Below, piece after piece: positions 24,384 to 32,052 of a stretch of 32,497 nucleotides of DNA. The stretch's first letter is position 1; each line of letters starts with the position of its first letter. A model generated the notes under the pieces. It worked only from the letters and a program-made list of their open reading frames with translations. It ran no database searches and had not been told where the DNA came from. Source of the stretch: Ruegeria sp. (lineage in GTDB: Bacteria > Pseudomonadota > Alphaproteobacteria > Rhodobacterales > Rhodobacteraceae); assembly GCF_028066395.1 (NCBI RefSeq), contig NZ_JALCBM010000007.1, forward strand, positions 66,433 to 98,929. The letters run 5' to 3'. The position numbers were made by a program, and so were the translations under genes.

Positions 24384-24485
24384 GTTTTCCCCAAGTTATA
24401 CCCGGTTTCGCCCTGAGTTTTCCCCAGGCTTCTCCCCGGCAATCGATTTGCGTTGTCCCCAACTCTGACGCAGCCTTGGGGAAAC
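24384..24485. promoter_or_regulatory. Repeated TTTTCCCCA-type boxes in the cdhR/cdhC region
   Basis: Four related boxes fill the divergent gap: GTTTTCCCCAAG (24384-24395), GTTTTCCCCAGG (24417-24428), GTTGTCCCCAAC (24452-24463) and, inverted, CCTTGGGGAAAC (24474-24485). Starts are 33, 35 and 22 bp apart, near whole helical turns; a weaker TTCTCCCC lies at 24430. The first box also forms the RBS of cdhC on the minus strand. A regulator array for CdhR is the simplest reading. Confidence 0.6.
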
Positions 24486-24511
24486 ACTTGCCAGAATGCG
24501 AATCGAACTTG

Positions 24512-25498
24512 ATGAAATCCGCAAAAAACATACTGCAACCCGAACATCGCGCCCTGAAAACGGCGGTGCTGGTGCTGGATGACTGCAACACGCTCAGCTT
24601 TGCCTCTGCCGTCGATCCGATGCGCGCGGCGAACCGGCTGGCCGACCGGCCTGCCTTTGACTGGGACTATGTGACCGCCACCGCAGACCCCGCGATGCTG
24701 ACCAGCGCCCTGCAGGTGCCCGGTATCCCTCTGGCGCGGCTGGACCAGTGCGACCTGATGATCGTCGTGGCCGGGTTCCAACTGGCCCGCCATGCCACCC
24801 CCAGCCTGCTGGCCGGGCTGCGCCGCATCGCGGGAACCGGAGCCACCATGGCCGGGATCGACGGTGGCCCCTGGCTGCTGGCCGAAGCCGGGCTACTGGA
24901 CGGCCACGCCGCCACCACCCATTGGGAGGATCTGGAAAACTTCGCCACCCGCTTCCCCGAGGTTGACGTCCGCCCCGACCGGTTCACCGTATCGGACAAC
25001 CGCCTGACCTCGGGCGGAGCCATTCCCGCCGTCGATATGATGCTACACATCATCGCCGCGCGTCACGGCGCAGGCTTTGCCGCCCGCGTCTCGGGCCTGT
25101 TCCTCTACGAAGGCACGCCCGAGCCCACCAAACCACAGAGTCGCACCGGCGCGCCGCACCGCCATACGGCCCTGACGGCCCGCGCCAACTCGCTGATGGA
25201 ATCCTCACTCGACGAACCATTACCGCTGGCCTATATCGCCGACCGCCTTGGCACCAGCCCGCGCACCCTGCAACAGCAGTTCCGCCTGCGCCTGAACACA
25301 ACGCCGCAGGACCACTACCTGCAACTCAGACTGGCCGAGGCCCGCCGTCTGGTCACCGACACCGACATGCCGCTGATGGACGTAGCACTGGCCACCGGCT
25401 TTGCCTCACAATCCAGCTTCGCCCGCGCCTTCCGCACCGCCCACGGCCTCTCAGCCCGCGACCTCAGACAGGACCGCACGCAACCCACCCATCACTAA
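24512..25498 (+). CDS. cdhR: CdhR-type AraC/GATase1 regulator
   Basis: A 328-residue regulator of the GATase1-AraC class that controls carnitine, betaine and choline genes in proteobacteria. Residues about 15-200 form a class-I amidotransferase-like sensor ('AVLVLDDCNTLSFASAVDPM', 'GATMAGIDGGPWLLAEAGLL', 'TSGGAIPAVDMMLHII'). Residues about 228-320 form a two-HTH AraC domain ('LAYIADRLGTSPRTLQQQFR', 'DVALATGFASQSSFARAFR'). ATG 24512 is preferred over an upstream TTG at 24476; no strong RBS is visible. The divergent position next to the cdhC-lcdH operon makes control of that operon very likely. It converges on an aldo/keto reductase across a dispersed repeat. Confidence 0.92.
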   Translation: MKSAKNILQPEHRALKTAVLVLDDCNTLSFASAVDPMRAANRLADRPAFDWDYVTATADPAMLTSALQVPGIPLARLDQCDLMIVVAGFQLARHATPSLLAGLRRIAGTGATMAGIDGGPWLLAEAGLLDGHAATTHWEDLENFATRFPEVDVRPDRFTVSDNRLTSGGAIPAVDMMLHIIAARHGAGFAARVSGLFLYEGTPEPTKPQSRTGAPHRHTALTARANSLMESSLDEPLPLAYIADRLGTSPRTLQQQFRLRLNTTPQDHYLQLRLAEARRLVTDTDMPLMDVALATGFASQSSFARAFRTAHGLSARDLRQDRTQPTHH

Positions 25499-25508
25499 GG
25501 GCATCCAC

Positions 25509-25567
25509 CTTCATCTGGCCAAAAATATCCCGGGGGAGTCGCCAAAGGCGACGGGGGCAGCGCCCCC
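25509..25567 (+). repeat. Dispersed intergenic repeat, copy 3 (variant end)
   Basis: The first 23 bases (starting CTTCATCTGGCCAAAAATAT) equal those of copies 1 and 2. The second half is different: two back-to-back hairpins, GTCGCC-AAA-GGCGAC (25538-25552) and GGGGGC-AGC-GCCCCC (25553-25567). It lies between the convergent cdhR (ends 25498) and aldo/keto reductase (ends 25574) genes. The hairpins would suit termination. Confidence 0.85.
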
Positions 25568-25573
25568 AAACCC

Positions 25574-26620
25574 CTAGTAAGGCATCGGAAACGCCCGATG
25601 CACCGCGTTCACCTCACGCAAAACCTCATCCGACAACACCAGATCGAGACCACCCAGAATATGCTCCAATTGCGCCTCGGTGGTTGCACCGAAAATGGTC
25701 GAGGTCATGAAGGGTCGGCCCCGGCACCAAGCCAGCGCCATGTGAACCGGGTCCAGCCCATGCCGCTCGGCGATCTCCAGATAGGCGGCGACCGCGTCGA
25801 ACACCCGTCCCGTCCGGCGGCCACCCATCTGCGGCACCAGCGACATGCGCGAACCCTCAGGCACCGCGCCACCCTGATACTTGCCGGTCAGCAGACCGGT
25901 CGCCAACGGTGAGAACGCCAGCAGACCCACATCCTCGAACAGGCACAGCTCGGCCAGATCGGTGTCGAACAGACGACACAGCAGCGAATATTCGTTCTGG
26001 ATCGTGGCCACGCGCGGGAAACCCGTCTCCTCGGACTGGCGCAGCCATTGCGCGGTGCCCCAGGCGCTTTCGTTGGACAGGCCAAAGGCGCGGATGTTGC
26101 CCTTGTCGACCTGCGCCTGCAGCGCCTCCAGACACTCGTGCATTTCGGCAAGAACCTCATCCCGGTTCCCACCCTTGGGCGCATATTCCCAGTTCTTGCG
26201 GAACATATAGCTGCCGCGATTGGGCCAGTGAAATTGGTAAAGATCAATGCAATCCGTCCGTAACCGGCGCAGAGAGCCCTCGACCGTTTCGGGGATGGTC
26301 TCTTTCGAGATCGGCGCGCCGCCCCGGGCATGCATGAACCCTTCGCCGGAATGTTTGGTGGCCAGCACATAGTCCCCACGCCGCGACGGGTTGGCGGCGT
26401 TCCAGTTGCCCAGAATCTCTTCCGTCCGCCCGACGGTTTCCTTTGAGATCGGGTTCACCGGATACATCTCGGCCGCATCGACGAAATTGATGCCGCCCGC
26501 CAGCGCCATGTCCATCTGGCGATGCGCCTCGCCTTCCGAGGTCTGCGTGCCAAAAGTCATGGTGCCAAGGCACATATCCGGCACCATGATCCCGGTGCGG
26601 CCCAAAGGCTTTCTGTCCAT
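25574..26620 (-). CDS. Aldo/keto reductase (Tas-like)
   Basis: A 348-residue NADPH-dependent aldo/keto reductase with a TIM-barrel pattern. The catalytic set is visible: D48 and Y53 in 'NFVDAAEMYP', K89 in 'VLATKHSG' and H131 in 'LYQFHWP'. The cofactor end reads 'ATIFGATTEAQLEHIL'. The length and the 'PVNPISKETVGRTEEILGNW' insert resemble the Tas/YakC-like branch. The substrate is unknown. ATG 26620 has AGGAG 8 nt upstream. It lies 29 bp after holC on the same strand and is probably the last gene of the pepA-holC unit. Confidence 0.93.
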   Translation of the reverse strand: MDRKPLGRTGIMVPDMCLGTMTFGTQTSEGEAHRQMDMALAGGINFVDAAEMYPVNPISKETVGRTEEILGNWNAANPSRRGDYVLATKHSGEGFMHARGGAPISKETIPETVEGSLRRLRTDCIDLYQFHWPNRGSYMFRKNWEYAPKGGNRDEVLAEMHECLEALQAQVDKGNIRAFGLSNESAWGTAQWLRQSEETGFPRVATIQNEYSLLCRLFDTDLAELCLFEDVGLLAFSPLATGLLTGKYQGGAVPEGSRMSLVPQMGGRRTGRVFDAVAAYLEIAERHGLDPVHMALAWCRGRPFMTSTIFGATTEAQLEHILGGLDLVLSDEVLREVNAVHRAFPMPY

Positions 26621-26649
26621 CTATGGCTCTCCTGAAAATATCTGACCGA

Positions 26650-27108
26650 CTATGCCTCGGCCTTTTTCTCCCACCGGCCGGATTCCTCGGACCAGTATTG
26701 CGCCGAACAGCCTGCGCCGGTCAGCGCCTTCCACTGCCCCCGCGCGTGCTGCACCGCACGGTCGTCATTGCCGTCAAACAGGATGCAGACCCGTTCCAAA
26801 GCGCTGACCTCCTCGGGCGCGACCTCGGCGCCATCCACCGTCATCACGCAACTCGCATCATTGGCGGCATCGGGTCCGGTGGTCAGCAGGATGGGCTGCG
26901 CCGCGTCATGCGGGCCGCCCGCGCGGCCATGGGGCAGGAACCCCTCCTCGGGACCCAGCCACAGCTTTTCATCCAGCCAGTCCATCCGCGCAGGATCGGT
27001 GCCCCTGACAGCAATCCGCCACCCGGCCTGCCGTGCCTTGTCCAGCAACACCGGCAAGGTATGCTCCAACGGTTGGCGGGTCAGGTGGTAGAAATAGACG
27101 GCCCCCAT
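26650..27108 (-). CDS. holC: DNA polymerase III subunit chi
   Basis: Chi is a clamp-loader accessory subunit that links DNA polymerase III to single-strand-binding protein. The 152-residue protein begins with the family start MGAVYFYHLTRQPLEHTLPV and continues 'LLDKARQAGWRIAVRGTDPA', 'LWLGPEEGFLPHG' and 'PILLTTGP', all typical of HolC. The frame is open upstream to 27210, but that overlaps pepA; ATG 27108 lies 4 bp after the pepA stop and gives the normal N-terminus. pepA-holC pairing is common in proteobacteria, which supports both calls. Confidence 0.95.
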   Translation of the reverse strand: MGAVYFYHLTRQPLEHTLPVLLDKARQAGWRIAVRGTDPARMDWLDEKLWLGPEEGFLPHGRAGGPHDAAQPILLTTGPDAANDASCVMTVDGAEVAPEEVSALERVCILFDGNDDRAVQHARGQWKALTGAGCSAQYWSEESGRWEKKAEA

Positions 27109-27112
27109 GTGC

Positions 27113-28579
27113 TTACTCGAAATTGTCCTGCACAAACCGGCTGAGCGCCCGGACCCCCCAGCCCGTGGCCCCTTTGGGCGCATAAGAGGTCTCAGCCGAC
27201 ACCGAGGCAACCCCGGCGATATCCAAATGAATCCACGGCGTTTCCTCTTTCACGAACCGTTGCAGGAACTGCGCCGCAGTGATCGAGCCCGCCGCGCGGC
27301 CGCCCACATTCTTCATATCCGCGATACGCGATTTCAAAAGGTCATCGTATTTCGGGCCCAAAGGCATCCGCCATGCGCCCTCATCCTCGGCCTTGGCGGA
27401 TTTCAGGAAGGCATCGCAGAAGGTGTCATTGTTGGAAAACACGCCAGCATTCTCATGACCCAGCCCGATGATGATCGCGCCGGTCAGGGTGGCCAGATCG
27501 ATCATGCCCACCGGCTTGAAGCGGTCCTGCGCGTACCACATGACATCGCACAGAACCAAACGGCCCTCGGCATCGGTATTGATGATCTCGACCGTGTCGC
27601 CCTTCATCGATTTGACCACATCGCCCGGGCGCGTGGCATTGCCCGAGGGCATGTTTTCGACCAGCCCCACCAGCCCCACCACATTGGCCTTGGCCTTGCG
27701 TTTGGCCAGCGCCCGCATGGTGCCCGCGACCACGCCCGCGCCACCCATATCCATGGTCATGTCTTCCATGCCCGCCGCCGGTTTCAGCGAGATGCCACCG
27801 GTGTCGAACACCACACCCTTGCCGACCAACGCCAGCGGCGCGTCGTCCTTGTCGCCGCCGTTCCACTGCATCACCACCACTTTCGAGGGGCTGTCCGAGC
27901 CCTGCCCGACGCTCAGCAATGTGCGCATGCCCAGTGCGGCCAGCTGGTCTTCGTCCAGAACCTCGACCTCAAGCCCAAGCGCCCTCATCTCTTCCAGACG
28001 GTTGGCGAACTCGGTTGTGGTCAGCACATTGGCCGGTTCATTGGTCAGATCGCGAGTCATGCGGACCCCGTCGGCCACGGCATAAAGCGGGGCAAAGGCG
28101 GCCTCGGCCTCGTCTGGTTTGTTATGCGCGATGGTGATGTCGCCTGCCGGGTCCGATTCCTTGGTCTTGTGGACGTCGAAATCATAGCTGCGCAGGACCA
28201 GCCCCAGCGCCAGATCCTCGGTCCGATGCTGATTGGCGGCCATCACCAGAACCGGCTTGCCGCCCGCCAGTTTGGCCAGCTTGGCCCCGGCCTTGCGCGC
28301 CTCGTCCTGATCAGGGCGGCGTGGCAGGATCAGCACGTCCAGCGCCTGCGCCGCCATGCCGCCGGGCCAGGCCAGCGAGATCACCTCGCCCGATTTGACC
28401 TTTTCGAACCGCTCGCTTTCCACCAGCCGCGCCACCGCGCCGCGTGTCAGCCGGTTGGCCCGCCGCACTGCCGGGCCCATCTTGCCGTCTTCGGTGATGA
28501 TGATGGCGACGCGCCCTTCGGCCTGCGCCATTGCATCAAGGTCAAGGGGTTGAAAACGGACGGGGACCAGACGGCTCAT
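27113..28579 (-). CDS. pepA: Leucyl aminopeptidase (M17)
   Basis: A cytosolic two-metal aminopeptidase of 488 residues that removes N-terminal amino acids from peptides; in E. coli PepA also binds DNA. The M17 signature NTDAEGRL is at 334-341, with upstream metal-binding 'VGKGVVFDTGGISLKP' and 'MEDMTMDMGGAGVV'. The N-terminal domain is diverged, as is usual. The frame is open far upstream, but ATG 28579 has AGGAG about 7 nt before it and matches the family start. holC follows after 4 bp. The gene is divergent from lptG across a 216-bp gap. Confidence 0.96.
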   Translation of the reverse strand: MSRLVPVRFQPLDLDAMAQAEGRVAIIITEDGKMGPAVRRANRLTRGAVARLVESERFEKVKSGEVISLAWPGGMAAQALDVLILPRRPDQDEARKAGAKLAKLAGGKPVLVMAANQHRTEDLALGLVLRSYDFDVHKTKESDPAGDITIAHNKPDEAEAAFAPLYAVADGVRMTRDLTNEPANVLTTTEFANRLEEMRALGLEVEVLDEDQLAALGMRTLLSVGQGSDSPSKVVVMQWNGGDKDDAPLALVGKGVVFDTGGISLKPAAGMEDMTMDMGGAGVVAGTMRALAKRKAKANVVGLVGLVENMPSGNATRPGDVVKSMKGDTVEIINTDAEGRLVLCDVMWYAQDRFKPVGMIDLATLTGAIIIGLGHENAGVFSNNDTFCDAFLKSAKAEDEGAWRMPLGPKYDDLLKSRIADMKNVGGRAAGSITAAQFLQRFVKEETPWIHLDIAGVASVSAETSYAPKGATGWGVRALSRFVQDNFE

Positions 28580-28795
28580 GGGATGCTCCTGAAAGATGTA
28601 TTGCACAAGACCTAGCCCGCACTGCCGCAGTTGACCAGATAGCAGTTTTCCCCGCCCGGCATTTGCATTAAGGTCTTCGGAAAACAACCGGCGGGTTTCG
28701 GGGGAAAGACAGTTGAATTCATTCGGCAGGCATAGGCCGTTGCGCGGGATGGCCCCTGTGATTCCCGCCCCCGACCGCGGATCGAGGGCCCCTGC
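28580..28795. other. Divergent pepA/lptG intergenic region, no lptF
   Basis: The 216-bp gap holds no lptF gene or recognisable lptF fragment. A 16-codon frame (ATG 28749 to TGA 28799) ends with a GTGA overlap onto the lptG start and could be a leader peptide or chance. The lptG RBS GAGGG is at 28784-28788. No convincing promoter pair was found for either gene. Confidence 0.5.
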
Positions 28796-29896
28796 GTGAT
28801 CCTCGACCGTTATTTTGCCCGCCGCTTTCTGCAAAGCTTTGCCGTGATCGGCGGAATCATCCTGACCCTGATGATGCTGATCGACCTGATCGAGCAATCG
28901 CGCCGCTTTGAAGAGGCCAGCCTGTCGCTGGGCCAACTGATACGGCTGACCCTGCTGAACACCCCCGCCGCGATCAGCGAGATGCTGCCGCTGCTGATGA
29001 TCCTGTCCACCATCACCCTGTTCGTGGGCCTTGCCCGCAGTTCGGAACTGGTGGTGACCCGCGCCATTGGCCGGTCAGGCATCCGGGCGCTGGTGGCGCC
29101 GGTTCTGCTGGCGCTGCTGATCGGCGCGCTGGCGGTGGCGCTGCTGAACCCGTTCGCGGCGGCCACGTCCGAGGAATACAGGCGCCTGTCGGACGGCCAT
29201 CGCAACAATGGCAGCTCGACCCTGTCCATCGGCCGCGACGGGTTGTGGCTGCGGCAGGGCGCGGCGGCGGGGCAGTCGGTGATTCACGCCACCGGCACGC
29301 TGAACGGCGATCAGCTTGGCCTGCGCAACGTGACGATCATCACGTTTTCCGCCGATGGCAAACCGACCGAACAGATCGTCGCCAAACAGGCACGGCTGGA
29401 AAACGGTCACTGGGCGTTGCATCAGGCCAAGGTCTGGCCCCTGCAGGACGGTCTGAACCCCGAAGCCAATGCCGTCAGCCATGAGACATTGAACCTGCCC
29501 ACCACGCTGACACGCGACCGGATTCTCGACACGCTGGGCCAGCAGGATTCGGTTTCCGTCTACGACCTGCCTCAGTTGATTCGTGATCTGCGCGAGGCCG
29601 GTTTCTCTACAAAACAATATGAGGTCTGGTTCCAGGTGCAGTTGGCGCGTCCCTTCTTTCTTGTTTCAATGGTGCTGATTGGCGCGGCGTTTACCATGCG
29701 CCATGTCCGGTTCGGTGGCACCGGCATTGCGGTTCTGACCGCGGTCCTGCTGGGCTTTGCCATCTATTTCGTCCGCAACTTCGCGCAGATTCTGGGCGAA
29801 AACGGCCAGTTGCCCATCTATGTCGCCGCCTGGGCCCCGCCCTTTGCCGCCGTGATGCTGTCGCTGGGCCTGTTGCTGCATGCGGAGGATGGCTGA
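28796..29896 (+). CDS. lptG: LPS export ABC transporter permease LptG
   Basis: LptG, with LptF and the LptB ATPase, extracts lipopolysaccharide from the inner membrane and passes it to LptC/LptA. The 366-residue protein has three N-terminal membrane helices ('FAVIGGIILTLMMLIDLIEQ', the conserved 'LARSSELVVTRAIGRSG'), a periplasmic beta-jellyroll part (about 120-265), and three C-terminal helices ending 'LGENGQLPIYVAAWAPP'. This is the LptG branch, not LptF. The start is GTG 28796 with GAGGG 7 nt upstream. Its stop overlaps the lptD start by 1 bp (TGATG). lptF, normally just upstream, is missing here. Confidence 0.95.
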   Translation: MILDRYFARRFLQSFAVIGGIILTLMMLIDLIEQSRRFEEASLSLGQLIRLTLLNTPAAISEMLPLLMILSTITLFVGLARSSELVVTRAIGRSGIRALVAPVLLALLIGALAVALLNPFAAATSEEYRRLSDGHRNNGSSTLSIGRDGLWLRQGAAAGQSVIHATGTLNGDQLGLRNVTIITFSADGKPTEQIVAKQARLENGHWALHQAKVWPLQDGLNPEANAVSHETLNLPTTLTRDRILDTLGQQDSVSVYDLPQLIRDLREAGFSTKQYEVWFQVQLARPFFLVSMVLIGAAFTMRHVRFGGTGIAVLTAVLLGFAIYFVRNFAQILGENGQLPIYVAAWAPPFAAVMLSLGLLLHAEDG

Positions 29897-32052
29897 TGCG
29901 CCCTGTTCTATCCCTGTTGCTGTCCAGCGCGCTGATCCTGTCGCTGCCCGCGACCGTGGCCGCCCAATCCACCACAAATGCCGATCAACCCGCCGCCGCG
30001 CAGCAAGAGCCCGCGCTGCTGGTGGCCGACAAGATTTTCATCACCCCCGACCGCAAACTGGTGGCCGAGGGCAATGTCGAGGCCTTTCAGGGCGATACCA
30101 AGCTGACCGCCAGCAAGGTGATCTATGACCGCGAAACCGGAGAGCTGACCCTGTCCGGCCCGATCCGCATCGATCAGGCCGGGCGCTCCACTCTGCTGGC
30201 CGACGCGGCCGAGCTGGACAGCGGCTTTCAAAACGGCCTGCTGACCGGCGCGCGGATGGTGTTTGACCAGCAGGTGCAGATCGCCGCGGTTCAGGCGACG
30301 CGCGCGGCGGGGCGGTATACGCGATTCAGCAAGGTCTCGGCCACTTCGTGCCATGTCTGCGCCAATGGCAAGGCGCCGCTCTGGCAGATTCGGGCGCGCC
30401 GGGTGACCCATGATCAGGTCGAACAGCAGCTTTATTTCGAAGGGGCACAGTTCCGCATTCTGGACGTGCCGGTGTTCTATTTCCCGACCCTGCGCCTGCC
30501 GGACCCGACGCTGGACCGCGCCACCGGGTTTCTGGTGCCGTCGATCCGCACCACCTCGCAACTGGGGACCGGGGTACAGGTGCCCTATTTCATCAAGCTG
30601 GGTGATCACAAGGACCTGACCCTGACGCCCTATCTGTCCTCCAACACCACCACGCTGGGCTATCGCTACCGTCAGGCGTTCAAACGGGGCCGGATCGAGC
30701 TTAACGGGGCCTATACCCGCGATGACCTGCAACCAGATCAGGACCGGGGGTATCTGTTTGCCAAAGGCTGGTTCAACCTGAAGAATGATTTCCGGCTGAC
30801 CTTCAATATCGAAACCGCATCCGATGACGCCTATCTGGCCGATTACGGCCTGCCCGATTTTGACCGCCTGCGCAGTGAAATCGCGCTGGAACGGGTCAAG
30901 CGCGACACCGCGTTCAAGACCAGATTCACCCATTTCCGCACCCTGCGCGACAGCGAGGATCAGGACGAAATCCCGTCACGCATATTCGATCTGGACTATC
31001 GCAAACGGTTCTTCCCCGGGGCGCTGGGGGGCGAGGTTCAACTGGCCTTTATCGGCCATGCCCACGAACGCACCAGCGACCAGGACATTCTGGGCCGCGA
31101 CGTTGCCCGCGCGACCTTTGACGCCGAATGGCTGCGCAGTTGGACCTTTGCCTCGGGCCTGCGCACCGACGCGCAGGTCGGGGCCTCGGTCGATACGTTC
31201 GACATCCGCAATGACAGCGCCTTTCCCGATCAGATCACCCGCTCGACCCCTCGCGCGGCACTGACCCTGCGCTATCCGCTGCAGCGGCGCGAACAGACGG
31301 GGGCGACGCAGATACTGGAACCGATCGCGCAGGTCGGCTGGACACATGTCTCGGACACCGATGTGCCCAATGACGAAAGCACCTTTCAGGAATTTGACCA
31401 AGGCAACCTGCTGTCCCTGTCCCGCTTTCCGGCTGAAGATCGGCGTGAAGACGGCGCAACGGCGGTTTTGGGCCTGAACTGGTCGCGCTTTGCCCCGACG
31501 GGCTGGCGGGCACAGGCCACGGTCGGTCAGGTGTTCCGCCGCACCGCCGATCCCGATTTCACCCTGACCTCGGGGTTGCAGGGCACATCATCCGACACGT
31601 TGCTGGCGGGCCAGCTGGACAATGGCAAGGGCCTGACCCTGGCCGCACGCGGCCTGCTGGATGACGATTTCAGCTTTACCCGGGCCGAAATCCGCACCGC
31701 CTGGGTGCAACAGGACACACGGCTGACCGGCAGCTATGTCTGGCAAGAACCGGACCCGGCGGAAACGCCCGGCGACGAGATTTCGGAACTTTGGCTGACC
31801 GGACAGTACCGCATCGATCAAAGCTGGCTGACCACGGCCAACGCACGCTATGATTTCAGCGAATCCGAACCCATCCGGTTTGGCGTGGGTCTGACCTACA
31901 CGAATGAGTGCGTTCAGGTAAACTTGTCCGTAGACCGGCGGTTTACCTCAACATCAAGTATTGAGCCTTCGACGGAAATCGGCTTTACCGTGGCCCTGAC
32001 CGGGTATTCCGTCGAAAGCGGTGGCAAGAAGTACAAAAAATCATGCAGCTGA
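29896..32052 (+). CDS. lptD: LPS-assembly outer membrane protein LptD
   Basis: LptD is the outer-membrane beta-barrel that, with LptE, inserts LPS into the outer leaflet. The 718-residue protein has a signal peptide (ending about residue 24, VAAQS), an OstA-like periplasmic domain (about 45-150: 'KLVAEGNVEAFQGDTKLTAS'), and a long barrel region from about 185 with alternating aromatic and polar strands ('PVFYFPTLRLPDPTLDRATG'). Four cysteines, C152, C155, C672 and C717, could form the inter-domain disulfides that LptD needs. It starts at the lptG stop, and its last 10 bp overlap the surA start, so the three genes are translationally linked. Confidence 0.96.
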   Translation: MRPVLSLLLSSALILSLPATVAAQSTTNADQPAAAQQEPALLVADKIFITPDRKLVAEGNVEAFQGDTKLTASKVIYDRETGELTLSGPIRIDQAGRSTLLADAAELDSGFQNGLLTGARMVFDQQVQIAAVQATRAAGRYTRFSKVSATSCHVCANGKAPLWQIRARRVTHDQVEQQLYFEGAQFRILDVPVFYFPTLRLPDPTLDRATGFLVPSIRTTSQLGTGVQVPYFIKLGDHKDLTLTPYLSSNTTTLGYRYRQAFKRGRIELNGAYTRDDLQPDQDRGYLFAKGWFNLKNDFRLTFNIETASDDAYLADYGLPDFDRLRSEIALERVKRDTAFKTRFTHFRTLRDSEDQDEIPSRIFDLDYRKRFFPGALGGEVQLAFIGHAHERTSDQDILGRDVARATFDAEWLRSWTFASGLRTDAQVGASVDTFDIRNDSAFPDQITRSTPRAALTLRYPLQRREQTGATQILEPIAQVGWTHVSDTDVPNDESTFQEFDQGNLLSLSRFPAEDRREDGATAVLGLNWSRFAPTGWRAQATVGQVFRRTADPDFTLTSGLQGTSSDTLLAGQLDNGKGLTLAARGLLDDDFSFTRAEIRTAWVQQDTRLTGSYVWQEPDPAETPGDEISELWLTGQYRIDQSWLTTANARYDFSESEPIRFGVGLTYTNECVQVNLSVDRRFTSTSSIEPSTEIGFTVALTGYSVESGGKKYKKSCS

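Noticed and set aside
27107-28615. Long open frame on the + strand opposite pepA (about 500 codons)
   Set aside because: It is the antisense shadow of pepA in high-GC DNA; the protein is His/Gln/Arg-rich without domains, while the minus strand has a clear M17 enzyme.
28643-28799. Open frame upstream of lptG as a possible lptF remnant
   Set aside because: The translated sequence shows no LptF-like membrane or jellyroll pattern, so a remnant cannot be supported.
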